A stretch of 64,000 nucleotides of DNA from Bathynomus jamesi (Eukaryota; Arthropoda; Malacostraca; Isopoda; Cirolanidae), in NCBI GenBank assembly GCA_023014485.1, contig JAJOZX010002571.1:583961-647960 (forward strand). Direction: 5' to 3'. A model generated the notes under the pieces. The model made no database searches. It was not told the DNA's origin and saw nothing but the letters and a program-made list of their open reading frames with translations. A program made the position numbers and the translations under genes. Position 1 is the stretch's first letter. Each line of letters opens with the position of its first letter. Below are positions 10,510-20,392 of the stretch, piece after piece.

Positions 10510-10804
10510 ACTTTATATAATGTTAATTTTTTTTATTATCTTGTAAACATTTTTATACTCACACCTGGGCTACCTGTATTAACCATTTGTTGAGCTTTGT
10601 AACCTTAACTGTTTGTTCATTTTTATAACCTTATATGAGACCACCCCCATAACTCTGGCTCCCCACCTCCCTTCCCACTTTTTAAGCCTTTTAAGGGTAT
10701 GTAAAAGATTCTCTCTGTTTTTTCGGTTAATAAAGCTTGAGAATGCTCCAGTGATTGGAGCGAAACATTGCTACTCCATCTTTCATTTTCCTGCATGAAA
10801 TATC
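10510..10804 (-). repeat. Right (5') pseudo-LTR of the Penelope-like element
   Basis: Reverse complement of the sequence found split at 1094-1290 and 7046-7130. Shared blocks include the cttaaaaggcttaaaaagtg stretch, ggttaatacagg and agataataaaa. Confidence 0.75.
10737..10766 (+). ncRNA. Hammerhead-like motif in PLE right pseudo-LTR
   Basis: TTGAGAA, then a TGCTCC/GGAGC hairpin with loop AGTGATT, then GAAAC. This follows the hammerhead core layout CUGANGA-stem II-GAAA. PLE pseudo-LTRs are known to carry hammerhead ribozymes. The first core box deviates (TTGAGAA), so activity is doubtful. Confidence 0.5.
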
Positions 10805-10819
10805 TCATTCACTGTACTG

Positions 10820-11427
10820 TTGATTAAAATTGTATCAATAATTACCTTCAAGATTAAATGCCTCTGTGGCTCAGTGGGTAACACAGTTTCTCTATAAGCA
10901 AAGTGAAGAAACTAAGGTTGAGGTTCAACTCATGATTGTGCTGGTTAATAATAATCCAAGAGTTAGGGCATTGGTCTGACTTGAGTACTGCTTTGGTTTC
11001 TGCCCCTCTTCATTGATTATTATTATTATTGGTCATTAAGACTACATTGTTATTAGTTCAAATAATTTGAGTGATGATCAAACAAGAATTTTTTGTTTAA
11101 AACAGGAATCTATGAATGACATTTGTGCAAAACTTTATCCCACAACAAAAATCATTATTATGTAAATAACTCCAAAAATATTAATTTTCAGTAATTTGTG
11201 AAATTTGAGGAGTCCATACTGATGATAAATTAAAATTAGATGTACAAAATTTTTTCTATAAGAAATAAAATAGTCTTCAACCTTTGAGAAAGTACAAAAG
11301 AGTATAGTATTAGCAATACAGTTAACATTCATCAGTCTGAGATTTTGTTAGGAAGTCTTTCATTAAGTACAAATGCGCATCATGGTTGAATTTGAGGATC
11401 AAGAAACTAATTAATTTTTCTCTAAAG
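10820..11427 (+). other. 3' part of the 10.5-kb Dcp2 intron, no element seen
   Basis: AT-rich intron sequence between the right PLE target repeat and the acceptor of the next Dcp2 exon. Short ATT repeats near 11018-11031; nothing else recognised. Confidence 0.6.
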
Positions 11428-11690
11428 GTTTTAGAAGAAACTGGGTATGATATATCATCTCGGATCAATAAAGATATTTTCCTTGAAACAACGATTGGAG
11501 AGCAAAAGGTCCGGCTCTACATTATCCCTGGAGTTTCCATGGCAACAGAATTTGTACCTCGTACCAAGGGAGAAATCAAAGAACTAAAATGGTTCCCAAT
11601 TAATCAGTTACCCTCCCATAAAAATGACAGAAACTACCCTAAAAATGCGGGGCCTACTAATATGTTCTATATGGTCATGCCTTTTGTGAA
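11428..11690 (+). CDS. Dcp2: Dcp2 exon: second half of Nudix box and rest of the catalytic fold
   Basis: Begins VLEETGYDI directly after acceptor ttttctctaaag, completing the Nudix box of the preceding exon. It continues through a strand with RLYIIPGVS, then GEIKELKWFPINQLPSHKND, NMFYMVMPFV and the first two bases of a lysine codon. These match the known Dcp2 pattern LYIIPG...EI..I.WF.I..LP.H.ND...F.M..PF. The donor is AA|gtaagt and the split lysine codon is finished by the G at 41049. If the intron were retained, translation would stop one codon later (AAG TAA), leaving a protein that ends straight after the Nudix domain. Confidence 0.93.
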
Positions 11691-11989
11691 GTAAGTTTTT
11701 TTAAATTTTAGCCACAGTAACCTAGATCCATATTTACTTTAAGCATTCTTAAGTAAAAAAGGGAGATTTCAGGCAGGTTTTGTTTGATTTTTTTTTCCCA
11801 TGCAGAATGGTTTGAAGCTTCATTAATTAATACATTTAGTGTAAAATGAACTAAATAGTTTATATAGAATAGAATAATATGGGCAGTCATTATTCATTAG
11901 TGTAAATTCTGTCTTGGGTGGAGGATGCAGTGATCCTACTGTAGGATTATAGCTAAATGTTGGAGCTCCTCAAAACTGATTCAACAATT
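11691..11989 (+). other. Start of 29.4-kb Dcp2 intron, no element seen
   Basis: Begins gtaagttttt. No recognised element before the CR1-like tail near 11990. Confidence 0.55.
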
Positions 11990-13640
11990 GCAGTAACTGT
12001 TTCACTATTTCTAAACCTGAATTACGTGTGTCAAAGCATACGTAAATCTAGTCAATCCACACTTGATCAAAATTTCATGCATTTCATTTGAAAAATATGG
12101 AGCCACTTGGACCAATTGAAGTAATCCAAGTCACAAGCTATATTTTAAAAATTTCGAAAAATGACAATCTGAATCTGAAGACAGCTAATTAACATAAAAC
12201 TACGTACAGAGCAACCAAAATAGCCTACATAACTTAAGCTAAAAATATACACTGTTTACACAATTTATAAACTCTCATTCACGAAAGCATCAAACTTTTA
12301 CTTAAAACTAACTAAGGAGCTACTATTTACCACATCATTACATTACATTGCATATGGAAAACATGAAGCCACCCCAGCCTATTGAGGTAATCCAAGTCAT
12401 AAGCTACATTTTTTTAATAATAATAAAATCTTGCAAAATGTAAAACTCAAGTCAGCTAATTAATATAAAACTATTTACTACCACCATAGTAGCCTATATA
12501 CTGAAGCAAAGAATATACACTATATACAATCTACAAACTATCTCTCTCACTCATGAAAGTGTAAGTTTTTCTTAAAATTAACTAACGAGCTACTGTTTAC
12601 CACATCACATGGCAAGTTATTCCAAAAGTTTAGTACTCTATGACTCAAAAAGTATTTTCATAGATCAAATCTGCAAATCTGCTTTTTAATTTTCTTACAT
12701 CCATGAGTTATCCCATCAGCCTCTAGTGAGAAAAAGTTACATACATCTAAATTGTCCAAACCTGAAAACATTTTGAACATTTGTATCATATCTCCCCTCA
12801 TACAATGTCTCTCAAAACCAAACATACCTAGTTCCTTTAATCTATCCATATATTCCAATCTTCTTAGGTTAGAAATAAACTTGGTTGCCTTATGTTGCAC
12901 ACCTTCAAGCATATCAATATCATGTCTAAAGTGAGGGGACCAGGCTTGAATGCACTATTCTAAGTGAGGTCTAACAAAAGAATTATATAATTTACCAATC
13001 ACTTCCTTACTCTTGTAACTAACATTCCTCTTAATAATACCTAACATTTTATTTGCTTTATTTCTAGTCTCTAAGCACTGATTAGAAAATTTTAGATCAC
13101 ACAACCATAATGCCAAGATCCCTTTTCTGTCTAACATCCTCTAACCAGTTCCCTTGTATCTCATAACTAAAGTTTTCATTATTTCTACCAAAATGCATGA
13201 CTTTGCATTTTTTAACATTGAATTCCATCTGCCATTTACTAGCCCAAGCAATTAATCTATCAAGATTCTTTTGCAGTTTATAAGAATTTTCTATGTTTGT
13301 AATTGGGGGCAACTACTTTTGTATCAGCTGCAAATTTAGAAATTTTACAACCTACTCCTTTCTCTAAATCATTTAGATATAAAATAAATAAAGAGAATGG
13401 ACCTAAAACTGATCCCTATGGCACCTTACTCTTCACTTTCTGCCACCCAGATTCATGACCATTTAGAATTACTTTCTGTTCTGTCTTCTAACCATTTTTC
13501 TACCCAATTTATAACTGACTCCAATATCCCATGAACTTTTAATTTATATAGAAGTCTCCTATGTGGAACCTTGTCAAATGATTTACTAAAATTCAAATAA
13601 ATAACATCTACATCATTTCCATTATCTGGTTGGACTAAAC
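11990..13640 (-). mobile_element. CR1-like LINE C1, 5'-truncated, with duplicated tail
   Basis: Minus strand. RT fragments run from about 13640 (VDVIYLNFSKSFDKVPHRRL) through WQMEFNVKKCKVMHFGRNNE and FSYEIQGNW (13097-13312), FSNQCLETRNKANKMLGIIK (12955-13137) to LEGVQHKATKFISNLRRLEY (12658-12912). The 3' tail occurs twice, near 12040-12330 and 12345-12600; each has a block resembling tattgaggtaatccaagtca. A third copy of the tail is at about 40606-40870. Confidence 0.78.
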
Positions 13641-13752
13641 ACTGAAACCCACCAAAACTTGCAGACTCTTTCCACCAGATATTGGTGCTCAGTCGACAAC
13701 AAAGACCCTGCGTCTTTTCATTAAAAAATTGTGTGTTTGTGGAGGTCTTCAA
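12658..13752 (-). pseudogene. CR1-like RT fragments (C1)
   Basis: Four short frames in series carry the K-S-F-D palm motif (YLNFSKSFDKVPHRRLLYKL), the segment after the catalytic Asp pair (WQMEFNVKKCKVMHFG), the C-terminal NSFVRPHLE box and the ERHCMRGDMIQMFKMFSGLD box near the end. Frameshifts separate each. The catalytic F-A-D-D position near 13330 is not in an open frame. Codons beyond about 13640 belong to the adjoining repeat R1c. Confidence 0.75.
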
Positions 13753-14484
13753 AAGACCTTGTCAAGTAGTTTTTTTTTGTTGGGGTTAATGTTAAATTTA
13801 TTTGCCTTCAGCATTTAGCACTGCCTAATGGTAAAAAAGGAAACTACCATACCTTATTATTTTGTTGTATCTTGCTTCTGGTTGTAGGGCATGCAGATTG
13901 CCTGTTGCACCTCTCTCTCGATGTAGGCAATAAGGTTACGCAATGAGTTTATTTCATCTAATTAATACAGGCAATTCACTATGCCTAAATACCTGAAGGA
14001 ATAGGCCTATCCTTTTGTTTTATTAATGCTTCTCTCAGAACTTGTAAGAAGATTAAACACATCTTCCTTGCCTACAGCAATGCTCATCACTAAGCAGCTC
14101 TGAGATGCTAAATCTTTGTTTTAAATTCACCTACTTTGTAAAATGAAAGTCCCCAGACATCTAATTTTTGTGTTTTCATTATTTCTTCTCTCAAAGTAAT
14201 TTTCATGAATCAGCAATGGAAAATTTTTATATGAAAAAATATGTTCTTGTTGCTATGTAGGCCCAATGCCTACATATTTTGTTCTACATATGGCAATTTT
14301 TTCCATTCCCAATAAGCATTGTCACCAATCCCAAAGCAGTTTTGTAGTTATTTAATACTGTACAATAAATTAATAATTTATATTTAATTATGAAATAAAG
14401 GTACCATATATGATACCATATTGTAGGCGTACATGAGCCTGGGTTTGAATTAGGCTTTGTTGTGAACTGTAAAGTGTATAACAG
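13641..14484. mobile_element. R1c: truncated, internally deleted copy of transposon R1
   Basis: Matches the non-coding 3' part of R1 (from about 26740 to 27923): ccagatattggtg, ggaggtcttcaaaagacct, tttgccttcagcatttag, and the end gtataatttttcca. It lacks the left terminus and all coding. It sits directly between the inverted CR1-like copies C1 and C2. Confidence 0.7.
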
Positions 14485-14632
14485 GCATGTATAATTTTTC
14501 CATAGGTAGAAAACATATTAGAAAGAATTATAAAGAATTATATTCAAGATGATTTGGAAAGTCTTAATCTTATTTCAATATCCCAACATGGTAATAAAAA
14601 CCCACTCTAATAAACAAAGTTTATTTCCACAA

Positions 14633-14661
14633 GTTTCATTGCCCACTGGCATCCTCTTCAG
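14633..14661 (-). ncRNA. Hammerhead-like core, left arm of palindrome
   Basis: Minus strand reads CTGAAGA, one extra G, then GATGCC with loop AGTG and GGCAAT, then GAAAC. Both conserved boxes are intact; stem II is weakened by GGCAAT in place of GGCATC. Confidence 0.55.
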
Positions 14662-14691
14662 GTGGATACAGAAAAACTTTTTCTGTATCCA

Positions 14692-14721
14692 CCCAAAGAG
14701 GATGCCAGTGGGCATCAAAAC
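14692..14721 (+). ncRNA. Hammerhead-like core, right arm of palindrome
   Basis: Stem GATGCC/GGCATC is perfect here, but both core boxes are mutated (CCAAAGA and AAAAC), the opposite pattern of decay to the left arm. Confidence 0.5.
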
Positions 14722-14970
14722 TGTTGTGGAAATAAACTCTGTCTATTAGAGTGGGTTTTTATCATCATATTTTGACCTCCACGTAAAAAAGTGAAGTTTT
14801 TGCATTCCCAACATGGATTTAGATCAGGAAAGTCTTGTTTGTCTTATCTCTTTGACATTTTTGAGTTTGTAACTGATCAGGTAGATAATAAAAATGATGT
14901 GCAGTAGATGTTATTTGTTTGGATTTTAGTAAGGCATTTGACAAGGTTCAGCATAGGAGACTTCTATATA

Positions 14971-15104
14971 CAGGAATACCTCAAAATTCGTCATGAATTT
15001 GCATTGGTAAACAGTTGAATTTCATCAATTTTGATCATTTCTTTTTTTAACAGTTTTAAAAAAAATGACAAATCTGCAAAACAACGAATTTTGAGGTATT
15101 CCTG
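14971..15104. mobile_element. 134-bp MITE, Tigger/pogo-like ends, TA target
   Basis: Bounded by TA (14969-14970, 15105-15106). Perfect TIRs of at least 20 bp, CAGGAATACCTCAAAATTCG. CAGGxATACCTC resembles Tigger/pogo termini. Removal restores the LINE C2 sequence cttctatataaattaaaag seen in copy C1 as tttaatttatatagaag on the opposite strand. Confidence 0.85.
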
Positions 15105-15760
15105 TAAATTAAAAGCTCATGAGATATTGGAGTCAGTTATAAATTGGGTAGAAAAATGTTTAGAAGATAGAGAACAGAGAGTAATTCTAAGTGGTTAGGA
15201 ATCTGAGTGGCAGAAAGTGAAAATAGGGGTACCACAATAGGGCATATCATACTCTGGGTTCAGGGTTGAAATTTTGGAAAAAAAGTGGCTAATATGTATT
15301 CCTATGTAAAAATTAATTCTAAGATTGGTTTATTATTTGCAACTTTTCTGAAAAATCTCATTTTCATGGTCAAAATCGTGATTTTCTAATTTGAAGGCTG
15401 CCTAACGCAGCCTCAGGGCACCCAAACCAAAGTGTGCAGCTGTTCTGAATATGATTTCGTCTAAAAGCTGCTTTTCTGACCTCATCCTTGCTTTCTTGCA
15501 TGTTTCAACACCTCTGGGTGCTGAAAAAAATGTTTAGATTTCACCTAAAACTTAAGAATTTTAAGTTTTTCTTCAAAGAATAGGCACGGCTCACCAGCTC
15601 TACTCTGATTGAGTAGCGGCAGACTTGCCACCTCCACGTGTAGATTTACACGCCTCTTCTTCCTGGATCCCTGAAAGGCGTGGTCTCATAAGATCTTATA
15701 TTATGATCTTATGAGGACTTTCAGCTCTTATGAGCATTAACGATGGCTTCAGTCTCTTCA

Positions 15761-17331
15761 TCAGCCACTCGAACCTGAAAAGCTCTTAAGTATGTCCTGC
15801 TTCGATCTGAACACTGGGAGCATTTCTCGATGGTCTATCCTGGCTCTCACCCACCCATCTCTCCTCTCATGACCGTACACAGCTTGGGAAGCAGTTGAGA
15901 CTTCCTGTACAGCTCTCTTGCAGGACTGAGTATGAACAGAGAAAGTGTCCACTTTGAGTGGAGTTTTCCTGAGATCCTCGAGCTCAATCAAGGTCATCTT
16001 GCAGGTGAAAATAGGCTCGTAAATATTCTCTGATTGATTCCCAGTTGATGAGATCCTCGGGTGAAGTGGCTTGCAGATTGACTTTGGGATTTTTATGGGG
16101 CCTCACTGTCGCATCACCAAAGTGTCTTCCTTCTCTGATCTTCTCTATCTAGCTCTCAGCAAAAGCTCTCTGATGCTCATCCTCACTGCACAGGAATGAA
16201 GCCAGGATGTTCTCAGGATGTGTGTGGTAAGCTCCTCTTATCACTGCAGCAGAGATGATGTTCCTGACCTCGGTAGTCTGGTTCCTCAGCAGCCTCAGGT
16301 TTGAAAAAACGTGTGCAGGACTAAATTTGAGGTGGTGCTTCACTTTGATGTCATAGTACATTTTGAAGTAGAAGTTAAGGCAGAACTTCACGAGGACCTC
16401 GAGCCTCCTCAACACCTCCCCCTTCAGTCCGTGCTCCCTCATCCACAACAGCAAGATGGCCTGTGCAGTAGTGAACCACCTGGATTGGTTCAGAGGTCCG
16501 CACTTGAGACCATCCAACTGTGGACTGAGACTTCCAGACTTGATGGCTTTGATCAGAAGATAGCAGTTGTGCTGGTCTGTGGAGAGAGATTTGACTATCT
16601 CTACTGGCAGCTCTATGATATCTTCAGTTCCTTCCACTGGTTTGAAGTTGACCTCAAGTTCATTCACCTTCTCAAGAAGTTTTCCAATAGGCCTACTGAA
16701 GCCTGACTGGGGAGTTACAGGGCTGTCCAGCTTGATGATTAAGTGCCTCAGGGGGAGCTCATTCACATGGAGCTGACAGATCATCCAGTGGCACTTGCGA
16801 CCCAGCATCTTCTCCAATAGGGCTATTGCGCCTCCAGACTACCCCATGTTGGTGTTGGTGGAGTCTCCTCCAATCATTACAAGGCTCTCGTCAGCTCCAT
16901 GATCCAGAAGCCACTCATGCAGGCCTTGAGCGATCTTATGAGCAGGCTTTTCTCCTTCCTCAGGTTCCTCAGGAGTGAAATGGAAGAGGTACTTTCCTTG
17001 AGGCTCCCACATGATAGTGTAATGCTCCTCGATCACTTTGCCAGGATGAAATCTCTGTCACTTCATCATATTTCAACACTTTTGTGTTCCTATCCTGCTT
17101 GCCATTAAAGAATATCTCAGAGATCTTCTCCTCCTCTGACCTCTGCGTGAGAGCTTCAACTGATGAGGCCATTACTTCCTCCTTGGCCCTCCAGACTTTC
17201 ATGCCATCTATGGCCAAGTAAGCCTTGTCTTTGGAAAGATGACTGGCCTTGATGAGGTTGTTCAGGAAGCCAGTGGCAACTGCAGCTGCCGGAACATTTG
17301 CCACCCTGTACCTAGTGATGTTAAAAAACAT
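15761..17331 (-). pseudogene. E3 transposase, catalytic and C-terminal part
   Basis: Minus strand, at least two frameshifts. In order: RYRVANVPAAAVATGFLNNL after a possible acceptor (aacattactag near 17310), AIDGMKVWRAKEEVM, KVLKYDEVTEIS, then EEHYTIMWEPQGKYLFHFTP, LVMIGGDSTNTNMG, KMLGRKCHWMICQLHVNELP with LRH, QSRWFTTAQAILLLWMREHG, and IRGAYHTHPENILASFLCSE. The G-D-S-T-N-T and C-x-L-H-x-N-E-L-P-L-R-H blocks recall the second acidic block and C-x-x-H block of hAT transposases, and QSRW recalls the hAT TRW. A final frame at 15761-15997 is less certain. No named family recognised. Confidence 0.75.
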
Positions 17332-17339
17332 TTTTTTTT

Positions 17340-17940
17340 TATGTCAGTTCTTTTTTTTTTTGTTTTTTAATTTTTTGTTTTTTTTTTTGTTTGTTTTTAA
17401 TAATTAATATAGATATTGCCAATTTAATTATAAGGTATACTTTTGCAATGATATATATTATAAAAATAAATAAATAAATAATAAAATAGGCCATATGGTA
17501 CCAGTATAGAATGCCCTTTTCAGCCTATTTACAGAAAAAACTGGCCTCTTTCTTGCACTGAAAGTCTTGTATCTTGAGATCCATTAAACTTGCGAGAACA
17601 CTGGCTGGGAGCTGACTGCCCATTGTCCAACCTTTCCAGGACTCCTCCCATCCATGCCTCAGATTTTGAATCTCCCACTTAACTATCCTTTAGACCTGTG
17701 ATGACATATTTTCCCCCCAAGACCATCCATATATATACATACACATACATACCAATATATACATAAATACTTATATACACATATTTATATCTATTATATA
17801 CCCCATACACACGCATACATCCAGAATTCCAGATACATACGCACGCATACTCACATATATACCTACACAAACTCATACACCTCTATTTCGCCCTTTCATT
17901 ACCTCCGAGATCATTTAGCACATACAGTAATATCCATACA
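17340..17940. other. Low-complexity filler inside E3
   Basis: T-rich runs (17331-17400), AATA repeats near 17466-17485 and a degenerate TACATA/ATACAC array near 17730-17880. No coding supported. Confidence 0.5.
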
Positions 17941-18162
17941 GCCAAAAGAAACCGATTAAGCACAGACAGAGCAGCAAAGCTAGTATTTATATCCCAAAAT
18001 GCAAAATTCCAAGAAAGTGAAGTAAAACATGGTGCTACATTGGCTTCGTTAACATCTAAATCTGCAATAAGTACCAGTACCTGTGATATTGAAACTATAT
18101 GCTCTAATCAATCTAGTGATAATGATTCTTCAATGGAAATAGAATCAGATAATGAAAGTTAA
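17941..18162 (+). pseudogene. hAT-like transposase C-terminal remnant
   Basis: Plus-strand frame reading RNRLSTDRAAKLVFISQNAK and ending in an acidic tail (SSMEIESDNES, stop near 18162). KRNRLSxDRAxKLxFI is typical of the extreme C-terminus of BED-type hAT transposases. Only the terminal piece is present. Confidence 0.5.
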
Positions 18163-18220
18163 ACAGCATTAGGTTAACACAAAGGTTAAAGAAAGAGATG
18201 AATATTTTTTTTTTCTATTG

Positions 18221-18270
<50 letters not shown>

Positions 18271-18590
18271 CACACACTGGTATTCTTGCCAATCACAATT
18301 ATATATATTGTTTTATACCAGTATTATGTATTTTTTATTATGTATATTATACCAGTACCTGTGATATTGAAACTAGCATATATGCTCTACCCAATCTAGT
18401 GATGATTCTTCCATGGAAATGAAGGTTAAACAACATTAGGTTAACAAAAAGGTTCAAAAAAAGGTGAATATTTTTTTTTTCTATGTGGAATATATATACT
18501 GGTACTCTTGCCAATCACAATTATGTATATTGTTTGAAACGAGGAAGAATGTTTTATGTTCTAGTTAAAAAATATATATACATATAAAAA
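18072..18590 (+). repeat. Imperfect tandem duplication with (TA)n
   Basis: The stretch beginning accagtacctgtgatattg occurs at 18072 and again at about 18352, each followed by similar sequence with a T-run, a TA tract and ccaatcacaatta. The first copy has an expanded (TA)n at 18225-18262. Confidence 0.65.
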
Positions 18591-18614
18591 ATGAGGGTTT
18601 GTTTTTCCTTTCTA

Positions 18615-19367
18615 CAGGGTGGGCCGTAAGTTTCCATACATAGGAAAAATTAAACGTTTGTTTTTATGTTTCAGATACCCTAAGAATATGCGTTTGACGT
18701 AAGATCTTGTTTACTGATGAAGCAAATTTTTACGTCAATGGAGAGGTTAATCGGCAAAACATATTGGAGTAATGCTAACCCTAACTGGCTGAGTCCGACG
18801 AAGATGCAAGGTGCCGGTAAAGTGATGGTGTGGGCCGGGATATGGGGTGACAGAATTATTGGACCAATTTTTGTCAGTGGAAATCTTAATGCTGAAAGGT
18901 ATCTTAACATGTTGCAAGAAGAGATTTTCCCATCCCTGCTAAACGAGGAAGGTAACTTCCCAGTTTACTTCCAGCAAGATGGAGCTCCACCTCATTATGG
19001 TCTTCACGTGCGTCGGTATTTGGATCAGCAGTTTCCGGATGCTTGGATTGGTCGGCGTGGTCCTGTGGAGTGGCCTCCCAGATCCCCAGATCTCACCCCC
19101 CTTGATTTCTATCTTTGGGGGCACTTGAAGGCCATGGTGTATCAGGAAAAGATACGAGACATAAATCATCTAAAGGAACGTATCACCAACACCATTACAA
19201 GCATAACGTCAACTGTGCTAATGCGTGTTCATCAACAGTGGGGAACACGTATTGAAATGTGTTTTCAAAACAATGGCAACCATGTAGAGCATATTATATA
19301 AATAAAAATGGTTGTCCATAAAAAAATGTTTATTTTTCCTATGTATGGAAACTTACGGCCCACCCTG
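18615..19367 (+). mobile_element. mariner DD41D-type element, 5' coding deleted
   Basis: Bounded by TA (18613-18614, 19368-19369) with TIRs starting CAGGGTGGGCCGTAAGTTTC, almost perfect. It is 753 bp, too short for a full mariner; the helix-turn-helix part is missing. Confidence 0.85.
18709..19301 (+). pseudogene. mariner transposase catalytic domain
   Basis: TDEANFYVNGEVNRQN (first catalytic Asp) is in a frame broken at about 18765. The open frame then runs YWSNANPNW, VMVWAGIWGDRIIGPIFVSG, YFQQDGAPPHYG (second Asp), WPPRSPDLTPLDFYLWGHLK (third Asp) and ends NGNHVEHII. Forty-one residues separate the second Asp from the Asp of PLDF, the spacing of DD41D mariners. IS630/Tc1/mariner assignment is firm; the subgroup is a count from sequence. 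Confidence 0.85.
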
Positions 19368-19765
19368 TATTATATACTTTTTGCGTGATTCAGTTTTTCT
19401 AAAAGATGACTATATATACTAGGTATAACCGTATAAGCATGGTAGTATAGTAAATTATAGGTAATACTAATATACTTATTAGATTAAAGGAAGAAAAATA
19501 TGGAATAAGTTTAAAACAATAAAAAACAAAAAAACAGACTATCTTCGTTTTAAACAAAAAAAATGACAAAAAAATGACAATAAAAAACGACTCACATCAC
19601 TACCTGTTCCTCAAAGCTGCTGAAGCTGTCCCTTGGATCTTCTTGTAGTTTCATGTAGCAGAAGTTGGAGTTTTGGCAGGTACTTCAGCAGGAATGTCCA
19701 TAAGAGCTTCAGTAGCCTCAGCATTGCCAGAGGATTCTTTTGCAGCTTCTTCCAAGTTTGGCTCT

Positions 19766-20392
19766 TCATCCTCCTCCAAAGTATTTCATGAGAAGCTCCT
19801 CATTAGTAGCCTCCTCTTTCTTCTTCCTCTTCACAGCAGAAGCTTCTTCAGCCTCCTTCCTCTTCACTGCTTTGATCTGTCTCCTGCTATCTTCGAAGTC
19901 TACAGAAGACATCTGGATTCCTGAAGCTTCGGAAGTCTTCACTCTCTGGTAGTACAGCCACTGAAGGTCCAGTTCAGGAATCTTCACCTCCAAAGGACAG
20001 TTACAGTTCACATGGGCCTTGAGGGAGCATCCTGAGCATCCACTCCCCTCTGAGCCGCACAAGAAGATCTGATGCTTGCAAACACAGACTTCACAGAGTT
20101 TATCCAGATCAGCCATCCTCTTCTCCTGGGTAGCAGACTTAACTCTCCCATTCACAACGTCTGTCATCTCCTTCCATTTCAACAAGATCTTACATGAGAG
20201 CGATTTTTCCGTGATTGTCACAGGTGGGAAGAACTTTACTTTTGACTTCCTCCACCGAGTCATCACGAGTAAAGACAGCTTGTCAGTCATCTCTCGGATA
20301 GGGTATTTAGACCTTTGGATGTCATGAATGAGGAACTTTTCCTCCTGCTCAGAGCCATCTATTGAGAGAATGTTGAACTTCGCCTTCTGCAT
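19766..20392 (-). pseudogene. E3 transposase N-terminal part with Cys/His cluster
   Basis: An open frame of 208 residues. Residues 100-130 hold a Cys-rich cluster (CEVCVCKHQIFLCGSEG, then CSGCSLKAHVNCNCP) that could bind zinc. Then PELDLQWLYYQRVKTSEASG and a strongly basic, alanine/glutamate-rich coiled stretch (KRKEAEEASAVKRKKKEEA). The order acidic-x-aromatic-Y-x-Q followed by a basic Lys/Glu helix is also seen in E2 (EEDYAFYEDQK, QEQAKEKN) and E1 (PEDIQFLQSMQ, ENARKEKE), which supports a shared family. The start Met is the first in frame and is not secure. Confidence 0.65.

Larger units (their letters stand above)
1094..10804 (-). mobile_element. Penelope-like element with nested insertions
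   Basis: Minus-strand PLE. A 15-bp direct repeat (tcattcactgtactg) occurs at 1079-1093 and 10805-10819 and is read as its target-site duplication. Just inside, a terminal sequence beginning near (g)atatttcatgcaggaaaatg occurs on the minus strand at the right end (about 10510-10804) and on the plus strand at the left end (1094-1290 plus 7046-7130). The pseudo-LTRs are therefore inverted, an arrangement known for PLEs. The body encodes a reverse transcriptase with FYKQTSGLPLGSPLSPVLAN and YVDD, then a GIY-YIG nuclease. It is broken by a jockey-like LINE (about 1290-7045) and by a hAT element (8115-9655), and has frameshifts. About 90 bp of the left pseudo-LTR is missing at the LINE junction. 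Confidence 0.78.
14592..14805. mobile_element. Palindromic PLE-type fragment with 11-bp TSD
   Basis: tcccaacatgg at 14581-14591 is repeated at 14806-14816, and removal rejoins LINE C2 at ISQHG|FRSG. The insert is a near-palindrome: aaaacccactctaat near its left end and attagagtgggtttt on the right, with centre cagaaaaactttttctg. Each arm carries a hammerhead-like core. The right arm extends further (to 14805) than the left. Confidence 0.8.

Noticed and set aside
16311..16776. Two overlapping plus-strand ORFs opposite E3
   Set aside because: They are the antisense shadow of the E3 transposase and have no family features.
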